Counted from the first letter of the stretch, positions 8,412 through 17,856 are shown. The stretch is DNA of 64,000 nucleotides from Clostridium sp. DL-VIII (GCF_000230835.1 NZ_CM001240.1:4552779-4616778), one strand, 5' to 3'. A program made the numbers and translations. The notes: generated from the sequence alone by a model not told the origin.

Positions 8412-9005
8412 TTAAATTTCTTTTTTGTGTGCAATTCTTATTAAATTTTCTTTGTGCCTTATGACCATAAGAATCCAAGCTAATGTAGCAGCTACTATTA
8501 TTGAGATTGGTAAATTTAAAACAATACTCATAGTAGGTATGGTTATTCCTCCTGCAAGAGTCCTAATGGAAACTATTTTTGTAAATACTCGTAATATTAA
8601 ATAAACTACGAATCCAGTTATAGTTGGAATTGGTGCAATTAAAACAAATGCCCCTATAGTTGTATTGGCTCCTTTCCCTCCATTAAATTTTAAAAACGGA
8701 GTATAATCATGTCCTAAGATTACTGCTAATGCAATAATAGAAAAATAAATATCTATTGATACTGGCAATTCTACATACCTTGTTAGCCAAATTCCTAAAC
8801 TCATTGGAATTATCCCTTTTAAAATATCTATCATCTGAGTTATAATAGATATTTGGGTTCCAGCTACTCTTTTAACATTTGTTGAGCCTATATTTCCACT
8901 ACCTTTTGTTCTTATATCTATACCATATAATTTTTTAATTATTAAATATCCTGTTGGTATTGATCCACACAAAAAAGAGACAATAATTGTTAATATAATA
9001 ATCAT
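8412..9005 (-). CDS. plsY: Glycerol-3-phosphate acyltransferase PlsY
   Basis: This 197-residue polytopic membrane enzyme transfers acyl from acyl-phosphate (made by PlsX) to glycerol 3-phosphate, the first step of phospholipid synthesis. All three PlsY signature loops are present: GSIPTGYLI, the GSGNIGSTNVKR phosphate-binding loop and the KFNGGKGANTTIG loop. Five or so hydrophobic segments fit the known topology. Many clostridia carry more than one plsY; this one stands alone rather than beside der/gpsA, so it may be an accessory paralogue. Confidence 0.92.
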   Translation of the reverse strand: MIIILTIIVSFLCGSIPTGYLIIKKLYGIDIRTKGSGNIGSTNVKRVAGTQISIITQMIDILKGIIPMSLGIWLTRYVELPVSIDIYFSIIALAVILGHDYTPFLKFNGGKGANTTIGAFVLIAPIPTITGFVVYLILRVFTKIVSIRTLAGGITIPTMSIVLNLPISIIVAATLAWILMVIRHKENLIRIAHKKEI

Positions 9006-9112
9006 TTATTTCACCTAGCTCTCTTATATATGATATTTACGCTTATTATTAATTTTCATAATAATAAAGTTAACAATTCAAGCACTCTATATCAACTAGA
9101 ATAACTCTTTTA

Positions 9113-9388
9113 CTATAATTTAAATTTTCTATATATAGTCTCAACCAAAGAAAAAATCATTAAACACAAATCTATTTCGGAGATAAATACGATGCTTATT
9201 AACTCCTCACAATTATAATATCCCGACATATACATCAAGCCACACAATTCTATTAGAATAAATAGTAATAATAAAATCACATTTCTCATTATAGACCTTT
9301 GCAAAGCATCTTCAAAATACTCTATACTAAAATATACTGTCCCAGCTATTACCAATGCTAATATGAGTAAGACTATAGTACTATCCAT
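9113..9388 (-). CDS. Small membrane protein, unknown function
   Basis: The 91-residue protein has three hydrophobic segments (near residues 3-22, 32-52 and 60-82) and short charged loops. GGGGGG precedes ATG 9388. No domain family was recognised. It lies between plsY and the YnfA-type gene, both also membrane proteins, but spacing of over 100 bases on each side argues against tight co-transcription. Confidence 0.55.
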   Translation of the reverse strand: MDSTIVLLILALVIAGTVYFSIEYFEDALQRSIMRNVILLLLFILIELCGLMYMSGYYNCEELISIVFISEIDLCLMIFSLVETIYRKFKL

Positions 9389-9478
9389 AGTATCCCCCCT
9401 ATTTATTTTATGTTCCCCAACTATTATATTTACCTTATTGAATAATTGCTAAACATCACATCTAAAAATTATTAAAAA

Positions 9479-9512
9479 ATACCGTAAATTCAATTAATAA
9501 ATTCTACGGTAT
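9479..9512 (-). terminator. Hairpin terminator after ynfA-like gene
   Basis: TACCGTA-AATT pairs with AATT-TACGGTA-type arms, followed on the minus strand by ATTTTTTAATAATTTTT. It lies about 50 bases beyond the YnfA-family stop codon. Confidence 0.65.
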
Positions 9513-9564
9513 CTCCCATTATGTTTTTAATATTAAATTAATCAATTTATTCTGTGACAATATC

Positions 9565-9900
9565 CTATCCTCTAGGTGCATACATAATTATGATAACGCC
9601 GATTAACGCTATGGCTCCACCAATTAAATCAAATTTATCAGGTGTTATATTATCAATCTTCCATCCCCACAAAATTGATAAGGCAATAAATATTCCTCCA
9701 TAAGCTGCATATACCTTCCCAAAGCTGACATTTGAAGGCTGCAATGTAGGAACTATTCCATATAGAATTAATACTACTGCTCCTGCAATCCCGTACCAAA
9801 AACTTTTTCCATCACGCAGCCACAACCATACAAGATACCCCCCGCCAATTTCAAATATTCCTGCTAATATAAAATAAAATATGGATTTTATGATTTCCAT
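9565..9900 (-). CDS. ynfA: YnfA family (UPF0060) small membrane protein
   Basis: At 111 residues with four predicted transmembrane helices this matches the YnfA/UPF0060 family, relatives of small multidrug resistance transporters. Characteristic pieces are the [18 protein letters not shown] start, [21 protein letters not shown], and [21 protein letters not shown]. The end holds [21 protein letters not shown]. It acts in the cytoplasmic membrane, and a drug-export role is inferred from family members only. Its start (ATG 9900) follows a GGAGG site. Confidence 0.9.
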   Translation of the reverse strand: MEIIKSIFYFILAGIFEIGGGYLVWLWLRDGKSFWYGIAGAVVLILYGIVPTLQPSNVSFGKVYAAYGGIFIALSILWGWKIDNITPDKFDLIGGAIALIGVIIIMYAPRG

Positions 9901-10135
9901 GTGCCCCTCCTATGTTAATCTAATCTGCACTATTGCTATACATAATTTATAAGTACATAGGAATTATAACATATTTTAATCAGCTTACATTTAGTAATTT
10001 ATCCTGCGAGCTCCTTATAATAAAAACGATAAATCGACTACTTTCCATGAATAATACTTTTAGAAATTCCTATAAGGATTTCATCCTCTAATTCATAACT
10101 TCTAACTGAATTATCTTTATTACATATAGAAAATA

Positions 10136-10186
10136 ATATACTCCCACATCTGTAAAATATAAATTTAACTAGATATGAGAGTATAT
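10136..10186 (-). terminator. Hairpin terminator after DUF1657 gene
   Basis: ATATACTCTCATATCT and AGATGTGGGAGTATAT pair through 16 positions on the minus-strand RNA, with G-U wobbles, followed by ATTATTTTCT. It begins within a few bases of the DUF1657 stop codon. Confidence 0.65.
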
Positions 10187-10189
10187 CAA

Positions 10190-10393
10190 TTATTTATTAT
10201 ATTGTGGTTCTTCCTGCTTTACAAAATCGAGTCTTGATTGAATAGTTTGTGATACATTTTCCATTGTATTTGCAAGTTGATTAAACATTTGTTTTGCTTC
10301 CTGATTATCTGTATCTAAAGAAAATGTCTTCATATCTGCAGCTAATCCTTTAGCACTAGCTAATGCTGTCTCAAGTTTATTTCCTGTTGGCAT
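10190..10393 (-). CDS. DUF1657 domain protein
   Basis: This 67-residue all-helical protein has the DUF1657 pattern: an N-terminal helix, then LKTFSLDTDNQEAKQMF-type residues (here MKTFSLDTDNQEAK) and a QEEPQYNK C-terminus. DUF1657 proteins accompany SpoVAC/AD/AE and DUF421 proteins in sporulation cassettes; their role is unknown. It is divergent from such a cassette, so it belongs to the same functional unit. ATG 10393 is chosen because GGAGG lies nine bases upstream. A sigma-G-like promoter precedes it. Confidence 0.85.
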   Translation of the reverse strand: MPTGNKLETALASAKGLAADMKTFSLDTDNQEAKQMFNQLANTMENVSQTIQSRLDFVKQEEPQYNK

Positions 10394-10428
10394 AAAAATT
10401 CCTCCTTTATGATTTTTATCGACCACTA

Positions 10429-10457
10429 TATTTTGTTCATAATCAATTTAAATATTC
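10429..10457 (-). promoter_or_regulatory. Candidate sigma-G/sigma-F promoter
   Basis: On the minus strand GAATA (10453-10457) is followed after 17 bases by CAAAATA (10429-10435). This fits the forespore sigma-G pattern G-H-A-T-R / CATNNTA with one mismatch in the -10. Position, about 36 bases upstream of the DUF1657 start, suits forespore expression of a spoVA-type gene. No equally good match was found for the plus-strand operon. Confidence 0.4.
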
Positions 10458-10569
10458 AGTCTATTTACGATGAAATATATTCCTTTTCAAATTATAAAAA
10501 TGAATTAAAATCAAACTTATTGGTTAAAGTAAATTAGAAAATAATCTAATAGTTAAAGGAGATTTTTAT

Positions 10570-10776
10570 ATGACTGCAATTGCAAAAGTGAAACAAACGT
10601 TAGCTACATTGAAAGGCGCTGAAGCTACTTTAAGAACATATTCGTTACAAGAAAGTGATGAAGATGCCAAAACTGCTTTTTATACAGCACTTGAAGAAAT
10701 AAGTAAAGTTAAGATAGATTTAGAAAAGAGAGTAGGAACCATGGAGTTTGAAGAACCCCAATACAAAGGCAACTAA
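10570..10776 (+). CDS. DUF1657 domain protein, first gene of spoVA-type operon
   Basis: The 68-residue protein is a second DUF1657 copy, with LRTYSLQESDEDAKTAFYTAL and ending FEEPQYKGN. It opens a five-gene plus-strand operon (10570-13519) whose genes are separated by 0 to 22 bases. AAAGGAG precedes ATG 10570. Function is unknown; its constant company with SpoVAC/AD/AE implies a part in the forespore inner-membrane channel or its assembly. Confidence 0.88.
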   Translation: MTAIAKVKQTLATLKGAEATLRTYSLQESDEDAKTAFYTALEEISKVKIDLEKRVGTMEFEEPQYKGN

Positions 10777-10788
10777 ACGAGGTGGAAT

Positions 10789-11649
10789 ATGAATACTTGG
10801 TCAATACTATTATTTAATTCAATAATTCTATTTTTTCTATCATTAGTTATATCAAGATATTTAAAAAAGAAGACTTTATCCCACGCTACTCCTTTTGACT
10901 TTATTTCTTATGCCGTGATAGCTATTATAATTGCTTTAATTTCTTTAAATATGATTGATAATATTTATTTTGGGTTAACCTCACTTGCAGTGTGGGTACT
11001 AATGCCTCTCGCATTAGATTATGCTTCTATGAGAAGTAAATGGATTTATAACGCAATACACGGTAAGGAAAGAGTTTTGATTAAAAATGGCAAAGTAATG
11101 GAAGATAATCTATCTAAGGAACGAATCACCGGACAGGAATTTTTGCAGGAACTCCGCTCTAAAAAAGCATTTAACTTAGCTGATGTTGAATTTGCTGTCA
11201 TGGAAACCACCGGTGATATAAACGTTAGTCTGAAAGCTGATAAGAAACCAGTTACTGCTTCTGATCTTGGAAAACAGATCGGATCTAAAGCTGAGCCTCA
11301 AACAGTTATTCTGGATGGAAATATATTAAATGAAGGCCTCACAAATGCTGGCTTAAATCGCGGCTGGCTTACAACCCAGTTAGAAATCAAAGGAGTTTCC
11401 CTTGAAAATATTTTTCTTGGTCAGGTAGATTCTTCCGGTGATTTATATGTTGATCTTTTTGATGATATGATACAAGTTCCTAAAACAGAAATTAAAGAGA
11501 TGCTATATGCAAGTATTGAAAAGAGTCAATCTGATCTTATGGCATTTTCTTTAGATAGCGACAATGAAAATGCCAAAAACATGTACTTGCAAAATGCTGA
11601 TAAATTAGAAGAAATCATGAAAAAATTAGAACCATATTTATTACGTTAG
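10789..11649 (+). CDS. DUF421 membrane protein with C-terminal DUF1657 domain
   Basis: The 286-residue protein has three N-terminal transmembrane helices (about residues 5-25, 37-55 and 60-78). The DUF421 (YetF-like) soluble domain follows, with RVLIKNGKVMEDNLSKERI and a YVDLFDDMI segment. A DUF1657-like helix pair comes last (about residues 235-285, with LMAFSLDSDNENAKNMYLQ). In spoVA-2mob operons of bacilli DUF421 and DUF1657 are separate genes; here one protein carries both. It sits in the forespore inner membrane by analogy. The role is unknown, though DUF421 presence correlates with spore heat resistance in bacilli. Confidence 0.87.
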   Translation: MNTWSILLFNSIILFFLSLVISRYLKKKTLSHATPFDFISYAVIAIIIALISLNMIDNIYFGLTSLAVWVLMPLALDYASMRSKWIYNAIHGKERVLIKNGKVMEDNLSKERITGQEFLQELRSKKAFNLADVEFAVMETTGDINVSLKADKKPVTASDLGKQIGSKAEPQTVILDGNILNEGLTNAGLNRGWLTTQLEIKGVSLENIFLGQVDSSGDLYVDLFDDMIQVPKTEIKEMLYASIEKSQSDLMAFSLDSDNENAKNMYLQNADKLEEIMKKLEPYLLR

Positions 11650-11661
11650 AAGGTGAAAGAA

Positions 11662-12141
11662 ATGTCAAATATGAAAAAGAAAAGAATGACTACAACTGAG
11701 CAGCAATATGATGAATTAATAAGCAGTATAGAGCCTAAAAGACCTATTCTGAAAAATTGCATAAGAGCTTTCCTTGTAGGAGGAGCTATATGCACAATTG
11801 GCCAAATACTACAGTTGGTTTTTATTAATTATTTTAATTTTGATGAAAAAACATCTGTAGGTCCTACTTATCTAATCTTAATATTTTTAGCAGCTTTATT
11901 TACTGGCCTTGGAGTTTATGATCATCTTAGTCAATGGGCTGGGTCTGGGACTGCTGTTCCTATAACAGGCTTTGCTAATTCCATAGCCTCTGCTTCAATT
12001 GAACACAAAAGTGAAGGCTTTGTTCTTGGAGTAGCAGGTAATATGTTTCAACTTGCAGGGGCAATTATTGTTTATGGTGTATTTGCTGCCTTTGTAGTTG
12101 CCACTATACGAATGACAATAATATGGCTGGGGGCGATGTAA
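11662..12141 (+). CDS. spoVAC: Stage V sporulation protein AC
   Basis: The 159-residue integral membrane protein is SpoVAC, the mechanosensitive-channel-like subunit of the SpoVA complex that moves dipicolinic acid across the inner spore membrane. It shows four hydrophobic stretches with the family motifs FLVGGAICTIGQ, GVYDHLSQWAGSGTAVPITGFANS and ASIEHKSEGFVLGV. ATG 11662 is used because AGAAGG is six bases upstream; a GTG at 11653 overlaps that site. It is followed without gap by spoVAD. Confidence 0.95.
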   Translation: MSNMKKKRMTTTEQQYDELISSIEPKRPILKNCIRAFLVGGAICTIGQILQLVFINYFNFDEKTSVGPTYLILIFLAALFTGLGVYDHLSQWAGSGTAVPITGFANSIASASIEHKSEGFVLGVAGNMFQLAGAIIVYGVFAAFVVATIRMTIIWLGAM

Positions 12142-13143
12142 ATGCTTAAAGGACATCAATCCTGGATTTTTGATTCTAAACCTACAATATTAGCTTCAGC
12201 AGCTGTTGGTGGTCCTTTCGAAAGCAATGGAGCTTTAGCAGATGATTTTGATATACTTTATGAAGATTTATGGCTTGGTCAAGATAGCTATGAAAAAGCT
12301 GAAAAAGCTCTCTTAGAGCATGCTTGCGAAAGAGCTATACAAAAATCAAAAATACAAAAAGAAGATATTAATTTTTTCTTAAGTGGGGATTTAATGAACC
12401 AACTCATCTCCAGCAGTTTTGCTGCAAGAACTTTGAGCATTCCTTATTTAGGTATCTTTGGTGCCTGCTCCAGTTCTATGGAAGGTTTATCATTAGCAGC
12501 TCAATTGATAGACAGCAAAGCTGCCAAATATGCAGTAGCAGCTGCATGCAGTCATAATGCAGCCGCTGAAAAGACATTTAGGTATCCTACTGATTATGGT
12601 GTGCAAAGGCCTCCTACTGCCCAATGGACAGTAACTGCAGCCGGAGCTGCAGTCCTTGGTCCAAGTGGAGATGGACCTAAAGTAACTTCCGCTACTATTG
12701 GAAGAGTCATAGATATGGGCGTTTCAGACCCTTATAATCTTGGAGCTGCCATGGCACCAGCTGCTGTGGATACAATCGAAGCTCATTTTAGGGATTTAAA
12801 TATAGATGCTTCTCATTATGATCTTATCGCTACTGGTGATTTAGGAAAAGTCGGTCATGAACTTGCCAATGCTTTATTCGAAAGGCATCGTATAAATATG
12901 CCCAAAGATATCTTTACAGATTGTGGACTTTTAATATATAAAACTGAGCAAAATGCCTTTTCTGGCGGTAGCGGATGTGGTTGTTCTGCCTCTGTAACTT
13001 ATGGGCATTTACTTAATCGCATGCGAAAAGGCGAATTGAATAAAATGTTAATTGTAGCCACTGGAGCTTTAATGTCTCCTATTTCATTTCAGCAAAAGGA
13101 AAGCATACCTTGCATTGCTCATGCTGTTTCTATAGAAATGTAA
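12142..13143 (+). CDS. spoVAD: Stage V sporulation protein AD
   Basis: The 333-residue protein has a thiolase-like fold and in B. subtilis binds dipicolinic acid on the inner spore membrane. Visible family features are GHQSWIFDSKP at the N-terminus, the GIFGACSSSMEGL segment, the TGDLGKVG motif and the Gly/Cys-rich SGGSGCGCSA near the end. It starts directly after the spoVAC stop codon, which indicates coupled translation. Length is normal. Confidence 0.95.
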   Translation: MLKGHQSWIFDSKPTILASAAVGGPFESNGALADDFDILYEDLWLGQDSYEKAEKALLEHACERAIQKSKIQKEDINFFLSGDLMNQLISSSFAARTLSIPYLGIFGACSSSMEGLSLAAQLIDSKAAKYAVAAACSHNAAAEKTFRYPTDYGVQRPPTAQWTVTAAGAAVLGPSGDGPKVTSATIGRVIDMGVSDPYNLGAAMAPAAVDTIEAHFRDLNIDASHYDLIATGDLGKVGHELANALFERHRINMPKDIFTDCGLLIYKTEQNAFSGGSGCGCSASVTYGHLLNRMRKGELNKMLIVATGALMSPISFQQKESIPCIAHAVSIEM

Positions 13144-13165
13144 AAAGGAAGGTGTAAATAAGATT

Positions 13166-13519
13166 ATGGAAAAACTTGTTTTTGCATTTATAATAGGCGG
13201 TTTAATTTGTGTTATTGGTCAGCTTATTATGGATACACTAAAAATCACTCCAGCACATACAACCTGCACATTAGTTGTAATAGGGGCGATCCTTGGAGGT
13301 CTTGGCCTATACGACCCTTTAGTAAAATTTGCAGGTGCAGGTGCATTTGTGCCTATAAGCAGCTTCGGTAATACCCTTGTGACAGCTGCTATAAATGAAG
13401 CTGAGCAAACTGGTTATATAGGCATTTTTACAGGTGTTTTGAAGACAGTAAGTGTTGGAGTTTCTGCCGCAATAGTTTTTGGTTTTCTCTCTGCCATGAT
13501 TTTTAAACCAAAGGGATGA
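13166..13519 (+). CDS. spoVAE: Stage V sporulation protein AE (SpoVAEb type)
   Basis: The 117-residue membrane protein has three to four helices and the motifs FIIGGLICVIGQ, GGLGLYDPLVKFAGAGAFVPI and GNTLVTAAINEAEQTG, as in SpoVAEb. It closes the cassette 22 bases after spoVAD. With SpoVAC it forms the membrane part of the dipicolinate transporter. SpoVAA, SpoVAB, SpoVAEa and SpoVAF are absent, as in the short clostridial and 2mob-type operons. Confidence 0.93.
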   Translation: MEKLVFAFIIGGLICVIGQLIMDTLKITPAHTTCTLVVIGAILGGLGLYDPLVKFAGAGAFVPISSFGNTLVTAAINEAEQTGYIGIFTGVLKTVSVGVSAAIVFGFLSAMIFKPKG

Positions 13520-13531
13520 TGTTTTATTAAA

Positions 13532-13650
13532 AGAAGTCCTCATATTGAATTTAATATGAGATTTATTTCCAAATATTTCTGTATGGATATAAATATTTTC
13601 ATAACTTAAAGCAAATTATTTTTTCAAGCCTCAGCTTGAGGCTTTTTTCA
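13532..13650 (+). terminator. Terminator region of the spoVA operon
   Basis: A first hairpin CTCATATT-GAATTT-AATATGAG lies just after the spoVAE stop. A second, AAGCCTCA-GCT-TGAGGCTT (13626-13644), is followed by a T tract and is the more typical rho-independent terminator. Confidence 0.75.
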
Positions 13651-13838
13651 TTAAATTTTATATATTAAGTTACTTATAACTAAAAAACTTATTCTATAAT
13701 TATTTTTTTATAATATTTATAGAATAAAAATTGTTATATATTAAAATTTGAAGTAAAATATTTATGACAAATACTTGTCGCGAAACTATAAATAATGCTT
13801 AATTGGAATTATTTTAAATATAAAGAGGCGAGGGAATA

Positions 13839-15215
13839 ATGCAAAAGAGAAAAAAGCTATATCTTATTTTAATAACGTCAATACTTTTATCTATCTTCAT
13901 ATTTTTTCATCCATTTTTTTATTATAAGTTTTTTGGTAAAAATCCAACTGTTATACATAATATTATATATGCCAGTTCTCTTCCCGAAAATAATTTCAAG
14001 AGTTCATATACTCCTAAAATTAAATTTGACAGCAGACCTATAACAAAAGTTACTGGAGTAAGTTTAAACATTTTAAACCAAAACAGTATTATTAATACTC
14101 CTATGCTGCTTAAAGCTCAAAGATATTATATACCTCTGAGCCTTATTTGTAATAGACTTAACTACAGTGTTGATACTTCTGATAATAAGATTCTATTAAC
14201 TAACAATAATAATGAGATTTCTCTAACTGAGAATTCTTACACTAAAAATTCTAAGACACGCTTTCTTCGTGGAAACTTAATTAATAATAATGGACTTAAT
14301 TATATTTCAATCTCAGATATAGAAGAGATTTTTAATTTAATTGCTGTTTTTGACTTTAAAAATAATAATATTAGTTTATTTGATAACACTACAAAAGCAC
14401 CTGAAGATTCTTCTGTTTCTTATAACAATAAAGTTGCTTTAATTAGATTAGAGGATTTTGGTTGCGGAGGCAACTACGCCATAGACCAAAACCAAACAAA
14501 AGTAAAAAGCATAGCTAATCTTTTTTATTCACAAAGAATAAAGTTTCATATAAGCTGGATTCCTAGATACAAATCTCCTGCAGACAATATTGATAATGAT
14601 CTATTAACTAATGATAATATAACCAATGTAGGATTTGTTAACCTTTTAGATTATTTGATTAATAAGGGTGCAGAAATAGGACTTCATGGTTATACCCATC
14701 AACATGCCGATGAAAAAAGTGGAACTGGTGAAGAAATGGCTAAAGATATAAATGATACAATTTCTGATACTCAAGCCATAATTGAGAATGGGATTGATAC
14801 TGCAAGTGCCTTAAATATACCTATTTCCTATTATGAAAGCCCTCATTATAGGGAAACTGACCTTCAAAGAAGTGTTATTGAAAATTACTTTCAGTTTATC
14901 TATGAACCTTTCGATAGCACAACTACGAATATATACAACTTAGATGACCATCACTTGTTTGTCCCAACACCACTTGGATATGTGCATGATTCAGATCCTA
15001 CATCCATAATTGATGGACTTAATGATGAAACACCTGATACGCTTCATAGTTTTTATATTCATCCATTTATTGAATTAAAATATATAGATTTTAATACTAG
15101 TAATAACAATCTTAATATTAATTATGATAAAAATTCACCATTACAAAAAATAGTAGGTGCACTTAAATCTCATGATTATACAACTATTCACATTGATGAA
15201 CTTATGGAAAGATAA
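13839..15215 (+). CDS. Membrane-anchored DUF2334 polysaccharide-deacetylase-like protein
   Basis: The 458-residue protein begins with one hydrophobic anchor (YLILITSILLSIFIFFHPFF). A stalk of the copper-amine-oxidase N-terminal type (about residues 75-180, QRYYIPLSLICNRLNY pattern) follows. The DUF2334 domain comes next (about residues 200-455). The latter shows VALIRLEDFGCGG with the metal-ligand Asp, FHISWIPRY, and GLHGYTHQH. DUF2334 belongs to the carbohydrate esterase 4-like deacetylases, so an extracellular sugar N-deacetylase is likely. AAGAGGCGAGG precedes ATG 13839. It is monocistronic. Confidence 0.85.
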   Translation: MQKRKKLYLILITSILLSIFIFFHPFFYYKFFGKNPTVIHNIIYASSLPENNFKSSYTPKIKFDSRPITKVTGVSLNILNQNSIINTPMLLKAQRYYIPLSLICNRLNYSVDTSDNKILLTNNNNEISLTENSYTKNSKTRFLRGNLINNNGLNYISISDIEEIFNLIAVFDFKNNNISLFDNTTKAPEDSSVSYNNKVALIRLEDFGCGGNYAIDQNQTKVKSIANLFYSQRIKFHISWIPRYKSPADNIDNDLLTNDNITNVGFVNLLDYLINKGAEIGLHGYTHQHADEKSGTGEEMAKDINDTISDTQAIIENGIDTASALNIPISYYESPHYRETDLQRSVIENYFQFIYEPFDSTTTNIYNLDDHHLFVPTPLGYVHDSDPTSIIDGLNDETPDTLHSFYIHPFIELKYIDFNTSNNNLNINYDKNSPLQKIVGALKSHDYTTIHIDELMER

Positions 15216-15246
15216 ACATAAGAAAACCACTGCAAAGTCAGTAAAA

Positions 15247-15281
15247 ATTTTAGGCACATATTACAAATATGTGCCTAAAAC
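15247..15281. terminator. Bidirectional hairpin terminator
   Basis: TTTTAGGCACATATT and AATATGTGCCTAAAA form a perfect stem with a 3-base loop and A/T tracts on both sides, between the DUF2334 gene and the convergent small gene at 15357. Confidence 0.8.
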
Positions 15282-15356
15282 ACTGTATTTACTTAATAAT
15301 CAATTTAGATAATTTCAAAACCTATTATACCTTATTCATTCTTATGTTCTTTGAAA

Positions 15357-15581
15357 CTATTTAGTAACATCTGCATATATTTTTATTATATACTTGTATT
15401 CGCGCTCTACCTTTAATATTTTTATCAAAGCTTTCTCCCATATATACTCTATGGCATCATTAAAATCCTCAGCACTTAGATTTACATTACTACTAGACAA
15501 TGATATTATGGATTGTTTTCCTGACTTTATTACTGGCAATGTTTTTATCTTTTCCAATATAATTTCTATATTATTCCCCAT
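15357..15581 (-). CDS. Hypothetical small protein
   Basis: A 74-residue open frame starts with ATG 15581 after GAGGTG. The product is hydrophilic, probably helical at both ends, with no recognised family. It lies between two terminators and could be a genuine small gene or a chance frame; translation signals are its only support. Confidence 0.45.
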   Translation of the reverse strand: MGNNIEIILEKIKTLPVIKSGKQSIISLSSSNVNLSAEDFNDAIEYIWEKALIKILKVEREYKYIIKIYADVTK

Positions 15582-15650
15582 ACCTATACACCTCTCATAT
15601 ACATATTATATAATAATTGCTTTATTTTATTCTTATAAAACAAAAAAGAG

Positions 15651-15681
15651 TAATCTTTAAACCTAAATAATTTAAAGATTA
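15651..15681 (-). terminator. Hairpin terminator after leuA-araC fusion
   Basis: TAATCTTTAAA and TTTAAAGATTA form a perfect 11-bp stem with a 9-base loop. On the minus strand CTCTTTTTTGTTTT follows. It lies 36 bases after the fusion gene's stop. Confidence 0.8.
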
Positions 15682-15716
15682 TCCTTTTCTCCTTAAAATT
15701 TATTGAATTAAATTTT

Positions 15717-17717
15717 TTAATTTTGAGATTTTGATATATTATTACGAAATTCCACTGGTGTTATTCCATAAGCTTTCTTAAATAGTCTTATAAAATGTTC
15801 TACATTCTCATATCCTACCTGCTCAGCAACGTTTTCCACTCTCATTCCGCTTCCTTTTAATAAGTTCTTTGCTTTATCCATTCTAATTTGTTTCACTATA
15901 TCTCCAAAGGTACTGTTAGTGCTTTCTTTAATGTATTTTGATAAATATGGCTTAGATAAAAAGAATTTTTCCGATAGTTTTTCCAAGGTAATAGTCTTAT
16001 AATGTGATCTAACATAACTTAGAATCTCTGTCATTCTTTCGTCTGATCTTTTTAATTTTTTAATTTCTTCTAACTGATTTACCGCTACTGCTAAAGCTGC
16101 AATAGATGAATTAATAATATCATCTTCTACTCCAACTCCCCAATAATGTTTGTCATAAGATTTTATTCCCACATAAGTGACTGCTTTTGAAGTAGATCCA
16201 CTAGATAATGAATGCTCTTCATATATGTCTAATTCATAATCTATTTTAAAATATTCTTTTATTGCATTACTAACTGCATCTAGCCTTCCATTTCCCTGCG
16301 CTGCCACACATTCTGTTTTTCCACCATGACAGATTGTAGTATCAGCTGTCATTTTATCACCTTGTCTAAAATGACATTCTGGAATTTGAAATACATGAGA
16401 GTTGCGTATATACTTTTCTTCCAAAATTTTATAAATATTCTCAGGAGTTAATTCCTTATGGGCTTTATCGGATACATCCTTAACTGTATACCCGAAATCC
16501 TCTCTCATCTGTTTTGGAAGTGATATTCCAAAACTCTTATGCAATATATAATCAACACCGCCTTTACCAGATTGACTATTAATCCGGATAACATCCGAAT
16601 CATATTGGCGTCCAACGTCAGCTGGATCAATAGGTAAATATGGAACGTCCCAATACCTACAGTCTTTCTCTTCACGCCAGTTCATTCCTTTTGAGATAGC
16701 ATCCTGATGAGAGCCTGAAAAAGCTGTAAAAACTAACTCGCCAGCATAAGGCTGACGCATGCCAACCTGCATTCTAGTCAATCTTTCATAGGTTTCACAT
16801 ATTTCAGACATATTTCTAAAATTCAACTTAGGATCTACTCCATGAGAATAAAGATTCATAGCCACTGTAATAATATCCAAATTACCTGTTCTCTCACCAT
16901 TACCAAATAGAGTCCCTTCTATTCTGTCAGCTCCTGCAAGTATACCAAATTCCGCATCACTCACGCCACTGCCTCTATCATTATGTGGATGTAGACATAG
17001 TACTACAGCATCCCTATATTTCAAGTTTTTATGAATATACTCAACCTGGCAGGCAAATACATGAGGCATTGCATTTTCAACAGTAGTTGGTATATTAATA
17101 ATTGCCTTCTTTTCCTTTGTTGGTTCCCAAACATCTAGAACTGCATTACACACTTCTAATGCATAATCTACTTCTGTTCCTGGAAAGCTTTCTGGACTAT
17201 ATTGGAATGAATAATTCCCCTTTTCTTCTTCTGCTATCTTTTTTAAAAGCTTCGCTCCATCCACAGCAAGTTTTTTGATTTCTTCTTTGGATTTTTTAAA
17301 AACCTGCTCTCTTTGAGCAACAGATGTTGAATTGTATAAATGAATAATTGCATGTGGTGCTCCTTTAACTGCGTCAAAGGTTCTTTTAATAATATGTTTT
17401 CTTGCCTGAGTTAGCACTTGAATTGAAACATCCTCTGGAATCATATTTTTCTCAATTAAAGTTCGTATAAATTGAAATTCTGTCTCGGAAGCAGCCGGAA
17501 ATCCAACTTCAATTTCCTTAAAACCTATTTTTACCAACATATTAAAAAATTCTAATTTTTCTTCTAAACTCATAGGCTCAATTAACGCTTGGTTTCCATC
17601 CCTTAAATCAACGCTACACCATTTAGGCACCTTATCTATATGATCTTTTTTTACCCAATCGTATGTCACTACTGGCGGCATAAAATATGATCTTTTATAC
17701 TTTTCGTAATTCTCCAT
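15717..17717 (-). CDS. leuA: 2-isopropylmalate synthase fused to an AraC-type DNA-binding domain
   Basis: The 666-residue single frame has two parts. Residues 1-555 are a complete LeuA of the long type: catalytic DLRDGNQ at 37-43, metal-binding HPHNDRG at 243-249, GNGERTGN near 273, and a C-terminal leucine-binding dimer domain around 435-550. It condenses acetyl-CoA with 2-oxoisovalerate, the first committed step of leucine synthesis. Residues 560-660 form a full AraC/XylS double helix-turn-helix: [20 protein letters not shown], then [20 protein letters not shown] and the closing GITPVEFR. No stop or frameshift separates them. ATG 17717 is chosen because GGGGAG lies eight bases upstream. No leuB/C/D is adjacent. 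The joining of a leucine-sensing domain to a DNA-binding domain suggests a leucine-responsive regulator, which is inference. Confidence 0.92.
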   Translation of the reverse strand: MENYEKYKRSYFMPPVVTYDWVKKDHIDKVPKWCSVDLRDGNQALIEPMSLEEKLEFFNMLVKIGFKEIEVGFPAASETEFQFIRTLIEKNMIPEDVSIQVLTQARKHIIKRTFDAVKGAPHAIIHLYNSTSVAQREQVFKKSKEEIKKLAVDGAKLLKKIAEEEKGNYSFQYSPESFPGTEVDYALEVCNAVLDVWEPTKEKKAIINIPTTVENAMPHVFACQVEYIHKNLKYRDAVVLCLHPHNDRGSGVSDAEFGILAGADRIEGTLFGNGERTGNLDIITVAMNLYSHGVDPKLNFRNMSEICETYERLTRMQVGMRQPYAGELVFTAFSGSHQDAISKGMNWREEKDCRYWDVPYLPIDPADVGRQYDSDVIRINSQSGKGGVDYILHKSFGISLPKQMREDFGYTVKDVSDKAHKELTPENIYKILEEKYIRNSHVFQIPECHFRQGDKMTADTTICHGGKTECVAAQGNGRLDAVSNAIKEYFKIDYELDIYEEHSLSSGSTSKAVTYVGIKSYDKHYWGVGVEDDIINSSIAALAVAVNQLEEIKKLKRSDERMTEILSYVRSHYKTITLEKLSEKFFLSKPYLSKYIKESTNSTFGDIVKQIRMDKAKNLLKGSGMRVENVAEQVGYENVEHFIRLFKKAYGITPVEFRNNISKSQN

Positions 17718-17856
17718 TTTTATCACTCCCCAATTGTAATATTGTCAAATTATAATTAATTATTCCTTTTCGTATTTCATGTAATTTAGCATATCATATT
17801 TTAAAGTTAAGTCCTAGTGACATATTTAATCATTTTTATTGATCTATTTTAACATA

